DNA from: Kribbella catacumbae DSM 19601
GTDB taxonomy: Bacteria > Actinomycetota > Actinomycetes > Propionibacteriales > Kribbellaceae
Assembly (NCBI RefSeq): GCF_000372465.1
Contig: NZ_AQUZ01000055.1
Location: 1 to 60,300, forward strand
Length of the DNA stretch: 60,300 bases
Direction: 5' to 3'
Part shown: piece by piece, positions 43,524 to 53,390 of the stretch
Position numbering within the stretch: the first letter of the stretch is position 1
How the letters are laid out: each line of letters begins with the position of its first letter
The notes under the pieces: model-generated
The model's database searches: none
What the model was told of the DNA's origin: nothing
Seen by the model: the letters and a program-made list of their open reading frames with translations, nothing else
Made by a program: the position numbers and the translations under genes

Positions 43524-45782
43524 GTGGTCCTGCGGATGAGATGGAGCGAGCTGCTTCCCAGCTCCGCTCCGCTGGCGGACGACCTCGTCGCCAGGTACGT
43601 CGAGCGGACCCGTCGCGCGTACCGCGACCAGTACCTCGAAGCGGTCCTCAGCACGCTCGATTCGCTCATCCAGCTCAGCACCGATCCGACCTCGGTCCGG
43701 CTCGCGGCCTGGTTTCACCGCGCCGTCCACCAGCCGGGCGGAGGGCCGGCCGAGGACGCGGAGTCGTCGGCCCGGCTGGCCGAGCGCCTGCTGCCGGAGT
43801 ACGGGGTGGATCCGATCCGTGTCGCCGAGGTCGCTCGGCTGGTCCGGCTGACCGGCGAACTGGTCACACCACCCACCGACTCCTATGCGCCACCCCGGCG
43901 AGACGCGAACGGCGACGTACTGCTTGACGCAGTCAACGGCATCCTGGCGACGGCTCCCTCCCGGTATGCCGCCCATGCCTCCGACGTACGCCGGGACGCG
44001 GGTGACCGCGCTACCGCCATCGGACGCCGGTACGACGAAGTACGGCAACTGCTCGACGGGCACCTGTACCGGACGCAGCTGGCTCGGCAGCGGATGGGTG
44101 CGATGGCTCGCGCCAACCTAGAGGCCGAGCTTGCCGGGCTCGACAGTGAGCTGCCTGCACCGTGGCGGGGGTGGCAGCAGGCGGCACTAGCGGCCACTGC
44201 GACCTTCTCGGCTGTGGCGGCTGCAGTCGCCTCTATTGCCGCCGCGGGGGCTCCCTGGCAGGTCCCGGTGGTAGAGCCGGAGGCTGGATGGCCGCCCGTT
44301 GCTCTGGCCGTCTTCTCGCTCTTCAGCGCTCCGGTGCTCTTCCGCTCGGCCCGCAGTGCCAGCCAGCGCTCCAGGCTGATCGCGGGCGCAGTGGTCGCCG
44401 TCGCGGTCACAGGGCTGCTGGTTGCCTGGGCCAAAGTCCCAGTGACCAACCCTGCGGTCGGTATCGGCCTCCGGGTGCCACTGGTCATCTCAGCACTCCT
44501 ACTACTCCTAGCAGCCGGTACTGCGGCCCTGGTCGCGTCCCTACTGCGCACTAAGGCCGCACGCTTCCTGCCTTCCCGGAATCTCGGGCAGCAGCTGGCG
44601 TGGCTCGCAGTACCGGGCGTGATCGCTCTGCTTCTCCTACTGGTCGTGCAGCCGCTGGCCCGGGGCTATGTGCTGGGCTCCAACGAGCGATCGGAAAGCT
44701 CACGGCGGCCGGCTGAAGCCAGGCCGGAGTCGGTGATCGACGGCAACGTCGCGTGGGTCAGCCGCGCGTTGACCAGTGCGGGTGCCGAGGAGGCAGTCGG
44801 GACGAAGTACGGGATCGCTGTTCCGCGGCAGAGCGGGGTCGTGGAGATGCTCGACGCAGCCACTGGGGAGCTGCGGTGGCGCTACAGCAGGTCCGACTCG
44901 GATGAGAAGCCGGACATCGTCGCAACCGGCAACGGCGAGTACGTGCTGGCTGAGTTCGCCGACATCGGCTACCTGCTGCTGGACGCGGACACCGGCAAGC
45001 GGAAGGCCGCCTGGCCCGGGGGCACCCGGGACCAGAACATCCAGCAGGCCGATCCGCTACTGATGGGCCAGCGGGTCTCCGGTGGCTCCGACAAGTTGTC
45101 CGGGTTCGATCCGGACGGCGGCAACCGGTGGACCTTCGAGCCGGGCCGCTGCACCGACATCGGAGCAGTGGCGACTTCGGACACGGTGGTCACCTTCCTG
45201 GGGCACAGCTGCGGGTCCGAGCCGGACGAGGTCGTAGGGCTGGATCTGGAGAGCGGGAAGAAGCTTTGGAGCAAGGCGCCGGACACCATGTACCGCCGGC
45301 CGGTCGTCGTCGGCGGGCTGGTCGTCGTGGCCGAGCCGGGCGGCGATTCCGACGTACCGGCGGCGCTGGTGGGTATCGAGCCGCGGACCGGCGAGACGAA
45401 GTGGCGGTGGCCGGTGCCGCCGACCTGGTCGTGCCGGACGCTGCTGAAGGCGGCCGGGCGACTCCTGCTCGTCGTAGACTGTCCGGGACCAGACGCTCGG
45501 CAGAACACCAAGACAGTGGTCACGGCGATCGACGCGGTGACCGGTCAGACCGCGTGGCAGACGGTGGCACCCGTGAGCCCTCGGACCAGAGTCACCGTGA
45601 CCGCCGATGCCCGGGTCGTCTCCCTGACCGGCCCCTCCAGCGACTGCTGGGCGAACGTCATCGACCGAACCGGCTATCGCAAGGTCCGCCTGCCCGCCGG
45701 CATCTCCTGCACGCGGGACCCGGTCGCCATCGGCAACCTGATCCTCACCTCAGGGCCGGCGGGCGTCATCGCCCTTCGCTGA
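43524..45782 (+). CDS. Degenerate HD-domain / 5-TM / PQQ-like beta-propeller protein (paralog A)
   Basis: 752 residues from the GTG at 43524, chosen because MVLRMRWSELLP aligns with MDLRDQWNRLLP of its paralog at 46753 and even the bases before the start are alike. Residues 1-200 correspond to a COG4339-type HD hydrolase, but the metal ligands are mostly lost: Tyr33 and Tyr37 replace His, FHRAV replaces FHDAI and Leu113 replaces His. Five helices follow (for example AALAATATFSAVAAAVASIA, LVISALLLLLAAGTAALVAS), then an extracytoplasmic PQQ-like propeller (MLDAATGELRWRYSRSDS; LDLESGKKLWSKAP; IEPRTGETKWRWPVP). Likely a pseudoenzyme with an outer sensing domain. Function unknown. A GTG at 43473 is an alternative start. 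Confidence 0.75.
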   Translation: MVLRMRWSELLPSSAPLADDLVARYVERTRRAYRDQYLEAVLSTLDSLIQLSTDPTSVRLAAWFHRAVHQPGGGPAEDAESSARLAERLLPEYGVDPIRVAEVARLVRLTGELVTPPTDSYAPPRRDANGDVLLDAVNGILATAPSRYAAHASDVRRDAGDRATAIGRRYDEVRQLLDGHLYRTQLARQRMGAMARANLEAELAGLDSELPAPWRGWQQAALAATATFSAVAAAVASIAAAGAPWQVPVVEPEAGWPPVALAVFSLFSAPVLFRSARSASQRSRLIAGAVVAVAVTGLLVAWAKVPVTNPAVGIGLRVPLVISALLLLLAAGTAALVASLLRTKAARFLPSRNLGQQLAWLAVPGVIALLLLLVVQPLARGYVLGSNERSESSRRPAEARPESVIDGNVAWVSRALTSAGAEEAVGTKYGIAVPRQSGVVEMLDAATGELRWRYSRSDSDEKPDIVATGNGEYVLAEFADIGYLLLDADTGKRKAAWPGGTRDQNIQQADPLLMGQRVSGGSDKLSGFDPDGGNRWTFEPGRCTDIGAVATSDTVVTFLGHSCGSEPDEVVGLDLESGKKLWSKAPDTMYRRPVVVGGLVVVAEPGGDSDVPAALVGIEPRTGETKWRWPVPPTWSCRTLLKAAGRLLLVVDCPGPDARQNTKTVVTAIDAVTGQTAWQTVAPVSPRTRVTVTADARVVSLTGPSSDCWANVIDRTGYRKVRLPAGISCTRDPVAIGNLILTSGPAGVIALR

Positions 45783-46650
45783 GCTGTTCCTCCGCCAAGG
45801 CCAGCAGCTCCACTACTCGGGTGCCGAAGATGATGTCGACCGGGTGGGAGTCGCCGGACTCGGCGGCGGCTACAAGCTCGGTTGCGGCCAGTGCGAAGGA
45901 GTCGACGGCTGGGGTGTCACTGGGCGGCAGGATCGCAGTACCGGTCTCTCCCCAGATGCCGGTCTCGAAGTTGCTGCCTTCGGGCGGTGCTGACAGCGAC
46001 AGGCTCGCCGTACTCGTCGCTCCGGACTCGTGGGTGAGGACCAGGTGGACGAGGTCGCCTTCGCCGCCGACTGCGCGGAGGTCGGCGATCGGGCCGAGCA
46101 GGCCGCTCAGGTTGGACAGTGCGTGCGGGCCGACGTCCCAGAGGGCGCCGCGCTGCTCACGCCGCCAGGGTGACTCGCTGAACGGGTTGCCGGGCGCGTC
46201 GAGCGACGCGAGCATCCGGGACCAGCCGCCCTTCCAGCCGCCGGTCGCCTGGACCTGGTCGAAGAAGGCACGGGTCGCCGGCTCGAAGCGGCCGGTGAAG
46301 AAGACGACCGAGGCGATTCCCTCGTTGGTGACCTCCTCGGCGAGCGCGCGGGCGTCGTCGAGCGAGTCGGCGACCGGCTTGTCGAGCAGCAGGTGCTTGC
46401 CGATGGCAGCGGCTTCGAGCGCCATCGACGCCTGCACCTTCGGCGGCACCGCGAAAGCGACCGCATCCACGTCTTCGAGTAACTCTGCGTAGTCACTGTA
46501 CGAAGTTGTCTGGAGGTCTGTAGCCAAAGCGCTTGTTTTCCTTGGGTCCCGGCCCCAGACACCCACCAATTCGACGTCTTCGGCGGCCTTCAGACCGGGG
46601 CCATGGGTGAGTTGGGCCCACGGGCCGGTTCCGACCAAACCAAAGCGCAT
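45766..46650 (-). CDS. Gfo/Idh/MocA-family oxidoreductase
   Basis: 294 residues from the ATG at 46648-46650, which follows an AGGAGGA site. The N-terminal Rossmann fold is MRFGLVGTGPWAQLTHGPGL; the catalytic Lys motif is GKHLLLDKPVADSLDDARAL; the alpha/beta C-terminal domain has RREQRGALWDVGPHALSNLS with the usual DxxxH. An NAD(P)-dependent dehydrogenase acting probably on a sugar or cyclitol. It lies between the two propeller paralogs on the opposite strand and overlaps the end of paralog A by 17 bases. A functional link to them is unproven. Confidence 0.88.
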   Translation of the reverse strand: MRFGLVGTGPWAQLTHGPGLKAAEDVELVGVWGRDPRKTSALATDLQTTSYSDYAELLEDVDAVAFAVPPKVQASMALEAAAIGKHLLLDKPVADSLDDARALAEEVTNEGIASVVFFTGRFEPATRAFFDQVQATGGWKGGWSRMLASLDAPGNPFSESPWRREQRGALWDVGPHALSNLSGLLGPIADLRAVGGEGDLVHLVLTHESGATSTASLSLSAPPEGSNFETGIWGETGTAILPPSDTPAVDSFALAATELVAAAESGDSHPVDIIFGTRVVELLALAEEQLSEGR

Positions 46651-46752
46651 GGTGTCCTCCTTGTGACGAGCCGATATCGCTTTGGCCACGACCCTAACCG
46701 GGAACCCCAGATCGGTCGGTGAGGGCCGTCAGCGGGTGCGAGACTCACCGCC

Positions 46753-49134
46753 ATGGACCTGCGCGACCAGTGGAATCGCCTGCTGCCGCACGCGCAGCCG
46801 TTGGGCGATGATCTGCTGGCTCGTTACGCAGAGCAACATCGCGACTATCACGACCAGCGGCACCTGACCGAGATGCTCGAGACCATCGACGAACTCGCCC
46901 GGTACGCCGACGACGCCGACGCGGTCCGGCTCGCCGCCTGGTTCCACGACGCGATCTACGACCCGCAGGCCGAACCCGGTGAAAACGAGGAGGTCTCGGC
47001 CCAGCTCGCCGAGCTCGAACTGTCGGCGTACGGCGTCGAAGCGCCCAGAGTGGCCGAGATCGGCCGGCTGATCCGGCTGACCGCCAAACACGACTGCGAG
47101 CCGGGCGACGCGAACGGCGCGGTCCTGTGCGACGCCGACCTGCGCGTGCTGAGTCTGTCCGCGACCCGGTACGACGAGTACGCCGTCGGCATCCGCGCGG
47201 AGTACCAGCACATCGAGGACCGCGACTTCGCCCGCGGACGGATGACGTTCCTGCAGGGTCTCGCCGAGACATCCCTCTACGCGACCAGCCACGGTCGCGA
47301 GCACTGGGAGCAGACGGCCCGGGAGAACGTCCGTCGCGAGCTGAAGCTGTGGGGCCCTAAGGCGGCCCGTCCGATCGCCGGGCTGATCCCGATGATCTAC
47401 CTGGGCGCCGCACTCGGTGTCGTGGTCGCAGCCTCCGTACTACTCGGCCGCGGCCTCGGCGCAGCTCCACGCTGGCCTGCCGCGCCGGACGAGATCAACG
47501 GCTTCCCCGTCTGGGCACCGATAGCCGGTACTGCGGTTGCTGCCGGACTGACGTGTGCTTGGTTCCGGAGGGCTCAACCGCGGCTGGTGACGATTCCGGC
47601 GATGGTGTTCGCTGCCGTCGGTGTGATCGCCATCGGGATCTGCTGGTGGCGCTGGCCAGCGGCTCAACCCGGCTCTGCCATGAGTGAGCGCTGGCCGTAT
47701 CTCATGCTCGCCTCTATCGCTCTACTGCTCGCCGGGGCGCTCCTCGGGTTGGCACGGCGGCTGCGGATGGCTCCGCCGTACGCGCTGTCTCCACCGCGAG
47801 CGCTGAGCCTTGGCGTGACCGTGGTGTGCGCCTCGCTGCTCGCTTGGATCGTGGTGTCGGCTGGTGAGCCGTTCGTGCAGGCGCGCCTGGAGACTGCGAA
47901 CACCGTGAGCACCGAGGCCACCATGCCGCCCGGCGTACGGCCGGTGCAGCTCGACGGCAGCGTCGCCTGGAGCCGCGAGGTGCCCGCGACGGGTGCTATC
48001 GCCGGGACCGTGGGTGGCGTGGCCGAACTGCGGTCGGACGGAGTAGTGATGTCCGACGCGACCACTGGGCAGATCCGGTGGCGCTACACCCGGGCAGACG
48101 TCGACGACGCCGCGTCTAGTGGCTCCGAAGGGCTGCTGGTCTCCAGTGACGGCCGGACCCTCGCCGCGCACTTGCCCTACGACGGTGCTCACGCTCCTAG
48201 CGGGATCGACTTGCCGACGTACGCAGTACTGGATGCAGAGTCCGGCAAGGTGCTCACCGAGGTCCACACGGACGGCACGGCCCTGGCTGTCGACGCGAAC
48301 CGGCTGCTGGTGGCAGAGGGCCGGGACGTCGTCGCGCATGGGGTGAGCAGCCCGACCCATTGGCGGGCGCGGCTGAAGTGCACAGTGACGCAGGGCGTCC
48401 TGCTGAATGACCAGGCGGTCGTCGTGGACGCGTGCGGCGGCAACGGCGCCGTACTGCGTGGGCTGGACCTTGTGGACGGCGACCAGCGCTGGGAGGTCAA
48501 CCTCGGCGTCCGGTTCGACCTGAGCGCCGAGCTGGACCCGAGCACGTGGATCGGGGAGCTTGTCGCCGTACCGGATACCCGCGAGGTCTCCGGGCTCATC
48601 TGGACCGGTGCGGCCGGCGGGACACTGCATCAGTGGTCAGTAGACGTCAACGAAGGCCGCATCCTTTGGACCAGCCCAGTGCCCGGTACGCCGAGGCCGC
48701 GGCTTGGGCGTTCGTCCTGTGACGCGCAGCTGGCCGCAACACACGCCTCCATCGTGCTGGTGACTTGCCGGACGAGCACCGAGGTCGGTGAGGACCAGAC
48801 GTACGACGTGTCCGCGCTTAGCCCGGCGGACGGCACACCGCAGTGGCACCACCTGCTGCCCGTGCCGCCGAAGCTCCAGAAGCCCGAGTTCCCGCGTGAC
48901 GGCTTCGGGCTGCTGCCCGATGGCCGGGTGGTCACACTGATGCCCCAGCCCGACGGCAGCTGTGCTCCGGTGATGGTCGGCACTACCGGCGTACAGGCTC
49001 GGCCTCTTGTGCCAGGCGCGACAGCAGCTTCGGTGGCCGATACCAAGAAGGTCACCTGCAACAAGCCAGCCGTCACGGTGGCCAGCGGCCGCCCCGTCTT
49101 CAGCGACGGCACCCGCCTCTTCGCCCTGAACTGA
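46753..49134 (+). CDS. HD hydrolase / 5-TM / PQQ-like beta-propeller protein (paralog B)
   Basis: 793 residues. Residues 1-205 are a COG4339-type metal-dependent HD phosphohydrolase with ligands intact: His33 and His37 (YHDQRHLTE), His65-Asp66 (AAWFHDAIYD), His113 (TAKHDC) and Asp127/Asp129 (CDADLRVLS). Five helices follow (LIPMIYLGAALGVVVAASVL; VWAPIAGTAVAAGLTCAWF; ALSLGVTVVCASLLAWIVVS), which put the C-terminus outside. The last 390 residues are PQQ-like propeller blades (MSDATTGQIRWRYTRADVDD; LDLVDGDQRWEVNLG; VDVNEGRILWTSPVP) with several cysteine pairs. The layout suggests an outer sensor coupled to a cytoplasmic hydrolase. Tandem paralog of the gene at 43524. Confidence 0.82.
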   Translation: MDLRDQWNRLLPHAQPLGDDLLARYAEQHRDYHDQRHLTEMLETIDELARYADDADAVRLAAWFHDAIYDPQAEPGENEEVSAQLAELELSAYGVEAPRVAEIGRLIRLTAKHDCEPGDANGAVLCDADLRVLSLSATRYDEYAVGIRAEYQHIEDRDFARGRMTFLQGLAETSLYATSHGREHWEQTARENVRRELKLWGPKAARPIAGLIPMIYLGAALGVVVAASVLLGRGLGAAPRWPAAPDEINGFPVWAPIAGTAVAAGLTCAWFRRAQPRLVTIPAMVFAAVGVIAIGICWWRWPAAQPGSAMSERWPYLMLASIALLLAGALLGLARRLRMAPPYALSPPRALSLGVTVVCASLLAWIVVSAGEPFVQARLETANTVSTEATMPPGVRPVQLDGSVAWSREVPATGAIAGTVGGVAELRSDGVVMSDATTGQIRWRYTRADVDDAASSGSEGLLVSSDGRTLAAHLPYDGAHAPSGIDLPTYAVLDAESGKVLTEVHTDGTALAVDANRLLVAEGRDVVAHGVSSPTHWRARLKCTVTQGVLLNDQAVVVDACGGNGAVLRGLDLVDGDQRWEVNLGVRFDLSAELDPSTWIGELVAVPDTREVSGLIWTGAAGGTLHQWSVDVNEGRILWTSPVPGTPRPRLGRSSCDAQLAATHASIVLVTCRTSTEVGEDQTYDVSALSPADGTPQWHHLLPVPPKLQKPEFPRDGFGLLPDGRVVTLMPQPDGSCAPVMVGTTGVQARPLVPGATAASVADTKKVTCNKPAVTVASGRPVFSDGTRLFALN

Positions 49135-49160
49135 GCGGGGCATTAGCTAGGGTCGAGGGC

Positions 49161-50072
49161 ATGCGACGAGCCCTCCTTGCCGCCCTGACCGCGCTACTGC
49201 TGACCAGCTCTGCCTGCTCCTCAGACCCCGACCCTGTGGCAGCCCCGGCGCCCACCTCCACCACCCCCAGCACCACACCCACTCCAACGCCTGCGCCGGC
49301 GCCGGCGTTCGCAGTACTGGAGAAGCAGTACTCCGCGAGGCTCGGGGTGTTTGCGCTGGACACCGGCACCAACCGCACGATCACCTATCGCGCCGACGAG
49401 CGCTTCGCCTTCGCCTCCACCTTCAAGGCGCACGCGTGCGGCGTACTGCTGGCTCAGGACAAGGACCTCGACAAGCTGATCCGGTACTCCGCATCCGACC
49501 TGGTCGCCAACTCCCCGATCACCGAGAAGCACGTCCGTACCGGCATGACGCTCCGGCAACTGTGCGACGCCACGATCCGCTACAGCGACAACGCGGCGGC
49601 CAACCTGATCCTGACCGAGCTTGGCGGGCCGAGCGGCTTCCAGGCGGGGCTCCGGAAGCTGGGCGACACGGTGACGCGGTCGGACCGCGACGAGCCAGAG
49701 TTGAGCGAAGGCAAGCCCGGCGATCTCCGCGACACCACCACCCCACGCGCCCTCTCCACCACCCTGCAGAAGCTGACCCTGGGAGAAGCGCTCCCGCCGG
49801 CCAAGCGCGCGCTGCTGATCGGCTGGCTGCAGACCAACACCACCGGCGACAAGCTGATCCGCGCCGGCGCTCCCAAGACCTGGAAGATCGGCGACAAGAC
49901 CGGCAGCGCGGGCTATGGCGGCCGCAACGACGTAGCCATCCTGTGGCCCCCGAACCACGCACCGATCATGCTGGCCGTCATGTCCACCAAAGGCGTGAAG
50001 GACGCAAAGCGGGAAGACGCGCTCATCGCCGCCGCCGCGAAGGCCACCCTCACGGCACTCGGCTGGCCTTAG
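49161..50072 (+). CDS. Class A beta-lactamase lipoprotein
   Basis: 303 residues. Lipobox LTSSAC (Cys19), then a 30-residue Thr/Pro linker. Catalytic motifs: Ser86-x-x-Lys89 (STFK), SDN (142-144), Glu178 in DEPELSEG (Glu166 equivalent) and KTGSAGYGG. The residue usually Asn170 is Ser182, a less common variant near the deacylation water. A membrane-tethered penicillinase is expected. It starts 26 bases after propeller paralog B and may be co-transcribed. No BlaI/BlaR genes are next to it. Confidence 0.9.
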   Translation: MRRALLAALTALLLTSSACSSDPDPVAAPAPTSTTPSTTPTPTPAPAPAFAVLEKQYSARLGVFALDTGTNRTITYRADERFAFASTFKAHACGVLLAQDKDLDKLIRYSASDLVANSPITEKHVRTGMTLRQLCDATIRYSDNAAANLILTELGGPSGFQAGLRKLGDTVTRSDRDEPELSEGKPGDLRDTTTPRALSTTLQKLTLGEALPPAKRALLIGWLQTNTTGDKLIRAGAPKTWKIGDKTGSAGYGGRNDVAILWPPNHAPIMLAVMSTKGVKDAKREDALIAAAAKATLTALGWP

Positions 50073-50081
50073 TCTTTGGAG

Positions 50082-50744
50082 ATGGAGTTGACGGCGGCCG
50101 CAATGATGGCGGCTCTGCGGGAGCAGGCTAAGCCGGGCGAGGTGGTGCACAAGCATTACCACGGCTCGGGCGAAGTGCTGGGTGTGCCGATGCGGGCCAC
50201 CTTCGACACTACGAAGACGTTCACCACCATGGAGTTCGCGGAAATCGAGCGGCTGCTGGACGAGTCGTCGTACGAGGGGCGGCTGGCCGGCTTCTGCGTG
50301 CTCGACTTCAAGGCGCGGGCCAAGAAGACGGCGGATGACGAGCGGCAAGCGGCGTACGAGCTGTATCTGCGCCGCCACGAGGCCATCGACACCTGGGACA
50401 TGGTCGATCGCGCGGCACCGCACGTAGTCGGGCGCTACCTCCTGACCCGCAAACGGGACCCACTCTTCAAGCTCGCCCGAACCACCGACCCACTGCGCCG
50501 ACGTACGGCGATCACCGCACCCCTGTACTTCGCCCGCTTCGGCACCTCCGCGGACCTGGCCGACCTCTTCGCGATCGCCGAACTCCTCCTCGATGACACG
50601 GATCCAGTGGTGTCGAAGCCAGTCGGTATTGCCCTCAAATACGCCGGCGTGCTGGACGAACCGGCGCTCAGAAGCTTCCTCGACCAGCATGCGAGCGCCA
50701 TGCAACGACCCACCTTGCGGTACGCCACGGAGAAGCTGAAGTAG
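50082..50744 (+). CDS. AlkD-like DNA alkylation repair protein (HEAT-repeat)
   Basis: 220 residues. The ALK repeat pattern is seen in FAEIERLLDESSYEGRLAGF, VLDFKARAKKTADDERQAAY, LFKLARTTDPLRRRTAITAP and PVVSKPVGIALKYAGVLDE; the conserved DTWDMVDRAAPHVVGRYLL segment supplies the Trp/Asp of the AlkD site. AlkD removes bulky cationic alkyl bases without flipping. The start is uncertain: ATG 50082 lies directly after GGAG, and TTG codons at 50076 and 50088 are alternatives. Confidence 0.8.
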   Translation: MELTAAAMMAALREQAKPGEVVHKHYHGSGEVLGVPMRATFDTTKTFTTMEFAEIERLLDESSYEGRLAGFCVLDFKARAKKTADDERQAAYELYLRRHEAIDTWDMVDRAAPHVVGRYLLTRKRDPLFKLARTTDPLRRRTAITAPLYFARFGTSADLADLFAIAELLLDDTDPVVSKPVGIALKYAGVLDEPALRSFLDQHASAMQRPTLRYATEKLK

Positions 50745-51036
50745 CCGGGAATTCCGTTGCCCCTGGCAGCGTTCATCTCTACCGTGATGCTCATGTTCCG
50801 CGTGGATTCAGCTGCGTACCTGTCAGGCACTTGCCTGTCAGGCGCTGCCGCGTGGACGTCAGAGGATTCAGCTCTGCACACCGGCGCGCGAAGCCGACCC
50901 TCCTCCTGCTGAAGCAGGACCCGCGGAGGAGGGTGGCACGCAACCGGCCCCCTCCGACCGCTGAGCACCAGCTGGTACGGACGGCGGGCCCTGGGGTCCT
51001 GGCTCTTCGAATCTTCTGACCAGCAAGGGATAAATC
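50745..51036 (+). promoter_or_regulatory. Structured 5' leader of the EF-Tu paralog gene
   Basis: 292 noncoding bases. GGATTCAGCT is repeated exactly 60 bases apart (50804-50813, 50864-50873), and CCTGTCAGGC occurs twice (50819-50828, 50834-50843). Further on, CCCTCCTCC (50898-50906) can pair with GGAGGAGGG (50925-50933) over a small inner hairpin CCTGC-TGAA-GCAGG (50905-50918), while the same GGAGGG (50928-50933) can pair instead with CCCTCC (50949-50954). AGGGTGGCAC at 50930-50939 resembles the T-box core. The mutually exclusive stems look like an attenuator or a ribosome-access switch. A good ribosome site (AAGGGA) precedes the ATG. Confidence 0.45.
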
Positions 51037-52224
<1,188 letters not shown>

Positions 52225-52228
52225 AGTG

Positions 52229-52261
52229 AAGGTGCCCCAGGCTAGTTGCCTTGGGCACCTT
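52229..52261 (+). terminator. Rho-independent terminator after the EF-Tu paralog
   Basis: AAGGTGCCCCAGG (52229-52241), loop CTAGTTG, CCTTGGGCACCTT (52249-52261): 12 of 13 pairs, followed by TC. It starts five bases after the stop and also ends next to the convergent hydrolase gene, so it may act both ways. Confidence 0.85.
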
Positions 52262-53131
52262 TCACTGTGCGGCGAAAGCGTCGATCAGCTCAGCCATCGG
52301 TACGCCGGTGAGCGGGCGCTGCAGCTCATCCAGGTACTGCGAGATGGCTGGCAGTGCGTCGGTGTCGTTGACGAGCATGACGGCGGCCCACTCATCGGCC
52401 GGTGACAACAACATCGCCGCGCGGTAGTCCGTGAGGCGACCGTTCATGTACATCATTCCTGCCGGACCCAACGCCCATCCGAGGCCGTAGCTCAGCGGCG
52501 TCGACACTCGCGGCGTGGAGACCTCAGCCAGCAACGCCTTGTCCCGCAGGAGAAACTCACAGAAGGACAGCAGATCGGGCACAGTCGACCACAGCCCACC
52601 ACTAGGCCGACGAGCGCGCGGATAGTCGCCGGACGTGAAGGCGGTCGCCTTCAGACCCGCTGCCGAGATCAGCGCCTGGAGACCATCCTCGAAAGTGCCT
52701 CCGGTCAACCTTGCAAGCAGCGCGCCGGCGAGGAAATAGTTCCCGTTGTAGTAAGCCCACCGCTCCCCCGGCGGATATTCCTGCCCGCCCTGCACGACCA
52801 GCTTCGCCGCGGCCAGGAACACGTCATCGGTCTCACCCAACGCCGCGGCATCAGCGGCATTCACCGTCTGCTTGAGTCCCGAAGACTGCGACAGCACCTG
52901 CTCCACGGTCAGCAGCGTGTCAAGCTCAGGCAGGAGCTCAGCCACCGGCATATCCAGCGCAAACCCCTTGTCCTGCAAGGCTTTGACGGTCGCCGCCGCC
53001 GTCAACGTCTTGGTCAGCGACGCGATCCGGTACTGCGTACCGACAGTAACCCCGGTCACCGCCGTCTCACGCTGGCCGCGATGCGACACCCCGACCACCG
53101 CGCCCAGACCGGCGAAGCCCGTCAGCTCCAT
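52262..53131 (-). CDS. Beta-lactamase-related serine hydrolase (class C-like fold)
   Basis: 289 residues. SLTK in YRIASLTKTLTAAATVKALQ gives the nucleophile Ser and Lys; YYNGNYFLAGALL supplies the Tyr-x-Asn motif; RPSGGLWSTVPDLLSFCEFL is the usual late block. The class C/EstB-like fold acts on esters, peptides or D-amino-acid amides, so beta-lactam hydrolysis should not be assumed. No signal peptide, hence cytosolic. It lies one base after the DUF4031 gene in the same direction and probably shares its operon with CutC. Confidence 0.87.
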   Translation of the reverse strand: MELTGFAGLGAVVGVSHRGQRETAVTGVTVGTQYRIASLTKTLTAAATVKALQDKGFALDMPVAELLPELDTLLTVEQVLSQSSGLKQTVNAADAAALGETDDVFLAAAKLVVQGGQEYPPGERWAYYNGNYFLAGALLARLTGGTFEDGLQALISAAGLKATAFTSGDYPRARRPSGGLWSTVPDLLSFCEFLLRDKALLAEVSTPRVSTPLSYGLGWALGPAGMMYMNGRLTDYRAAMLLSPADEWAAVMLVNDTDALPAISQYLDELQRPLTGVPMAELIDAFAAQ

Positions 53132-53132
53132 C

Positions 53133-53390
53133 TCAGCTGCCCTTGCGATGCCGCAGCCCGGACGCGATCAGCCGCTCCACGATCACCCGGCTGGACACCG
53201 GGACGGCACCCGCCGCCACCAGATCGTCGTACAGGTCGGACGGTACGTCGTAGTGATCGCGGTCGAAACCTCGGGCGGGGATGCCGGCCTTGCGTGCGAA
53301 CTCGTGCAGTTCGTCGTACGACTCGTCGCTGACCAGGTGGGACCACAGGCGATTGTGAGCCGACCAGGCCGGTGGGTCGATATAGATCAT
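53133..53390 (-). CDS. DUF4031 domain protein
   Basis: 85 residues from the ATG at 53388-53390. MIYIDPPAWSAHNRLWSHLV, SYDELHEFARKAGIPARGFD and DHYDVPSDLYDDLVAAGAV are the whole DUF4031 domain, a small actinobacterial family of unknown function. Its start overlaps the CutC stop by four bases and its stop is one base before the hydrolase ATG, so it is the middle gene of a tight operon. Confidence 0.88.
   Translation of the reverse strand: MIYIDPPAWSAHNRLWSHLVSDESYDELHEFARKAGIPARGFDRDHYDVPSDLYDDLVAAGAVPVSSRVIVERLIASGLRHRKGS

Noticed and set aside
50831..51019. A 62-codon open frame in the EF-Tu leader, possible leader peptide
   Set aside because: The start has no ribosome site, the protein is Arg/Pro-rich like other chance frames, and it runs through the proposed hairpins. 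Kept only as a remote possibility.
51003..51022. tRNA-like T-loop (TTCGAATC) before the EF-Tu gene
   Set aside because: The flanks do not pair as a T-arm and no acceptor, D or anticodon arm can be built.
52262..53131. Second beta-lactamase
   Set aside because: SxxK and YxN motifs occur in many esterases and peptidases of this fold and there is no signal peptide, so only serine hydrolase is claimed.
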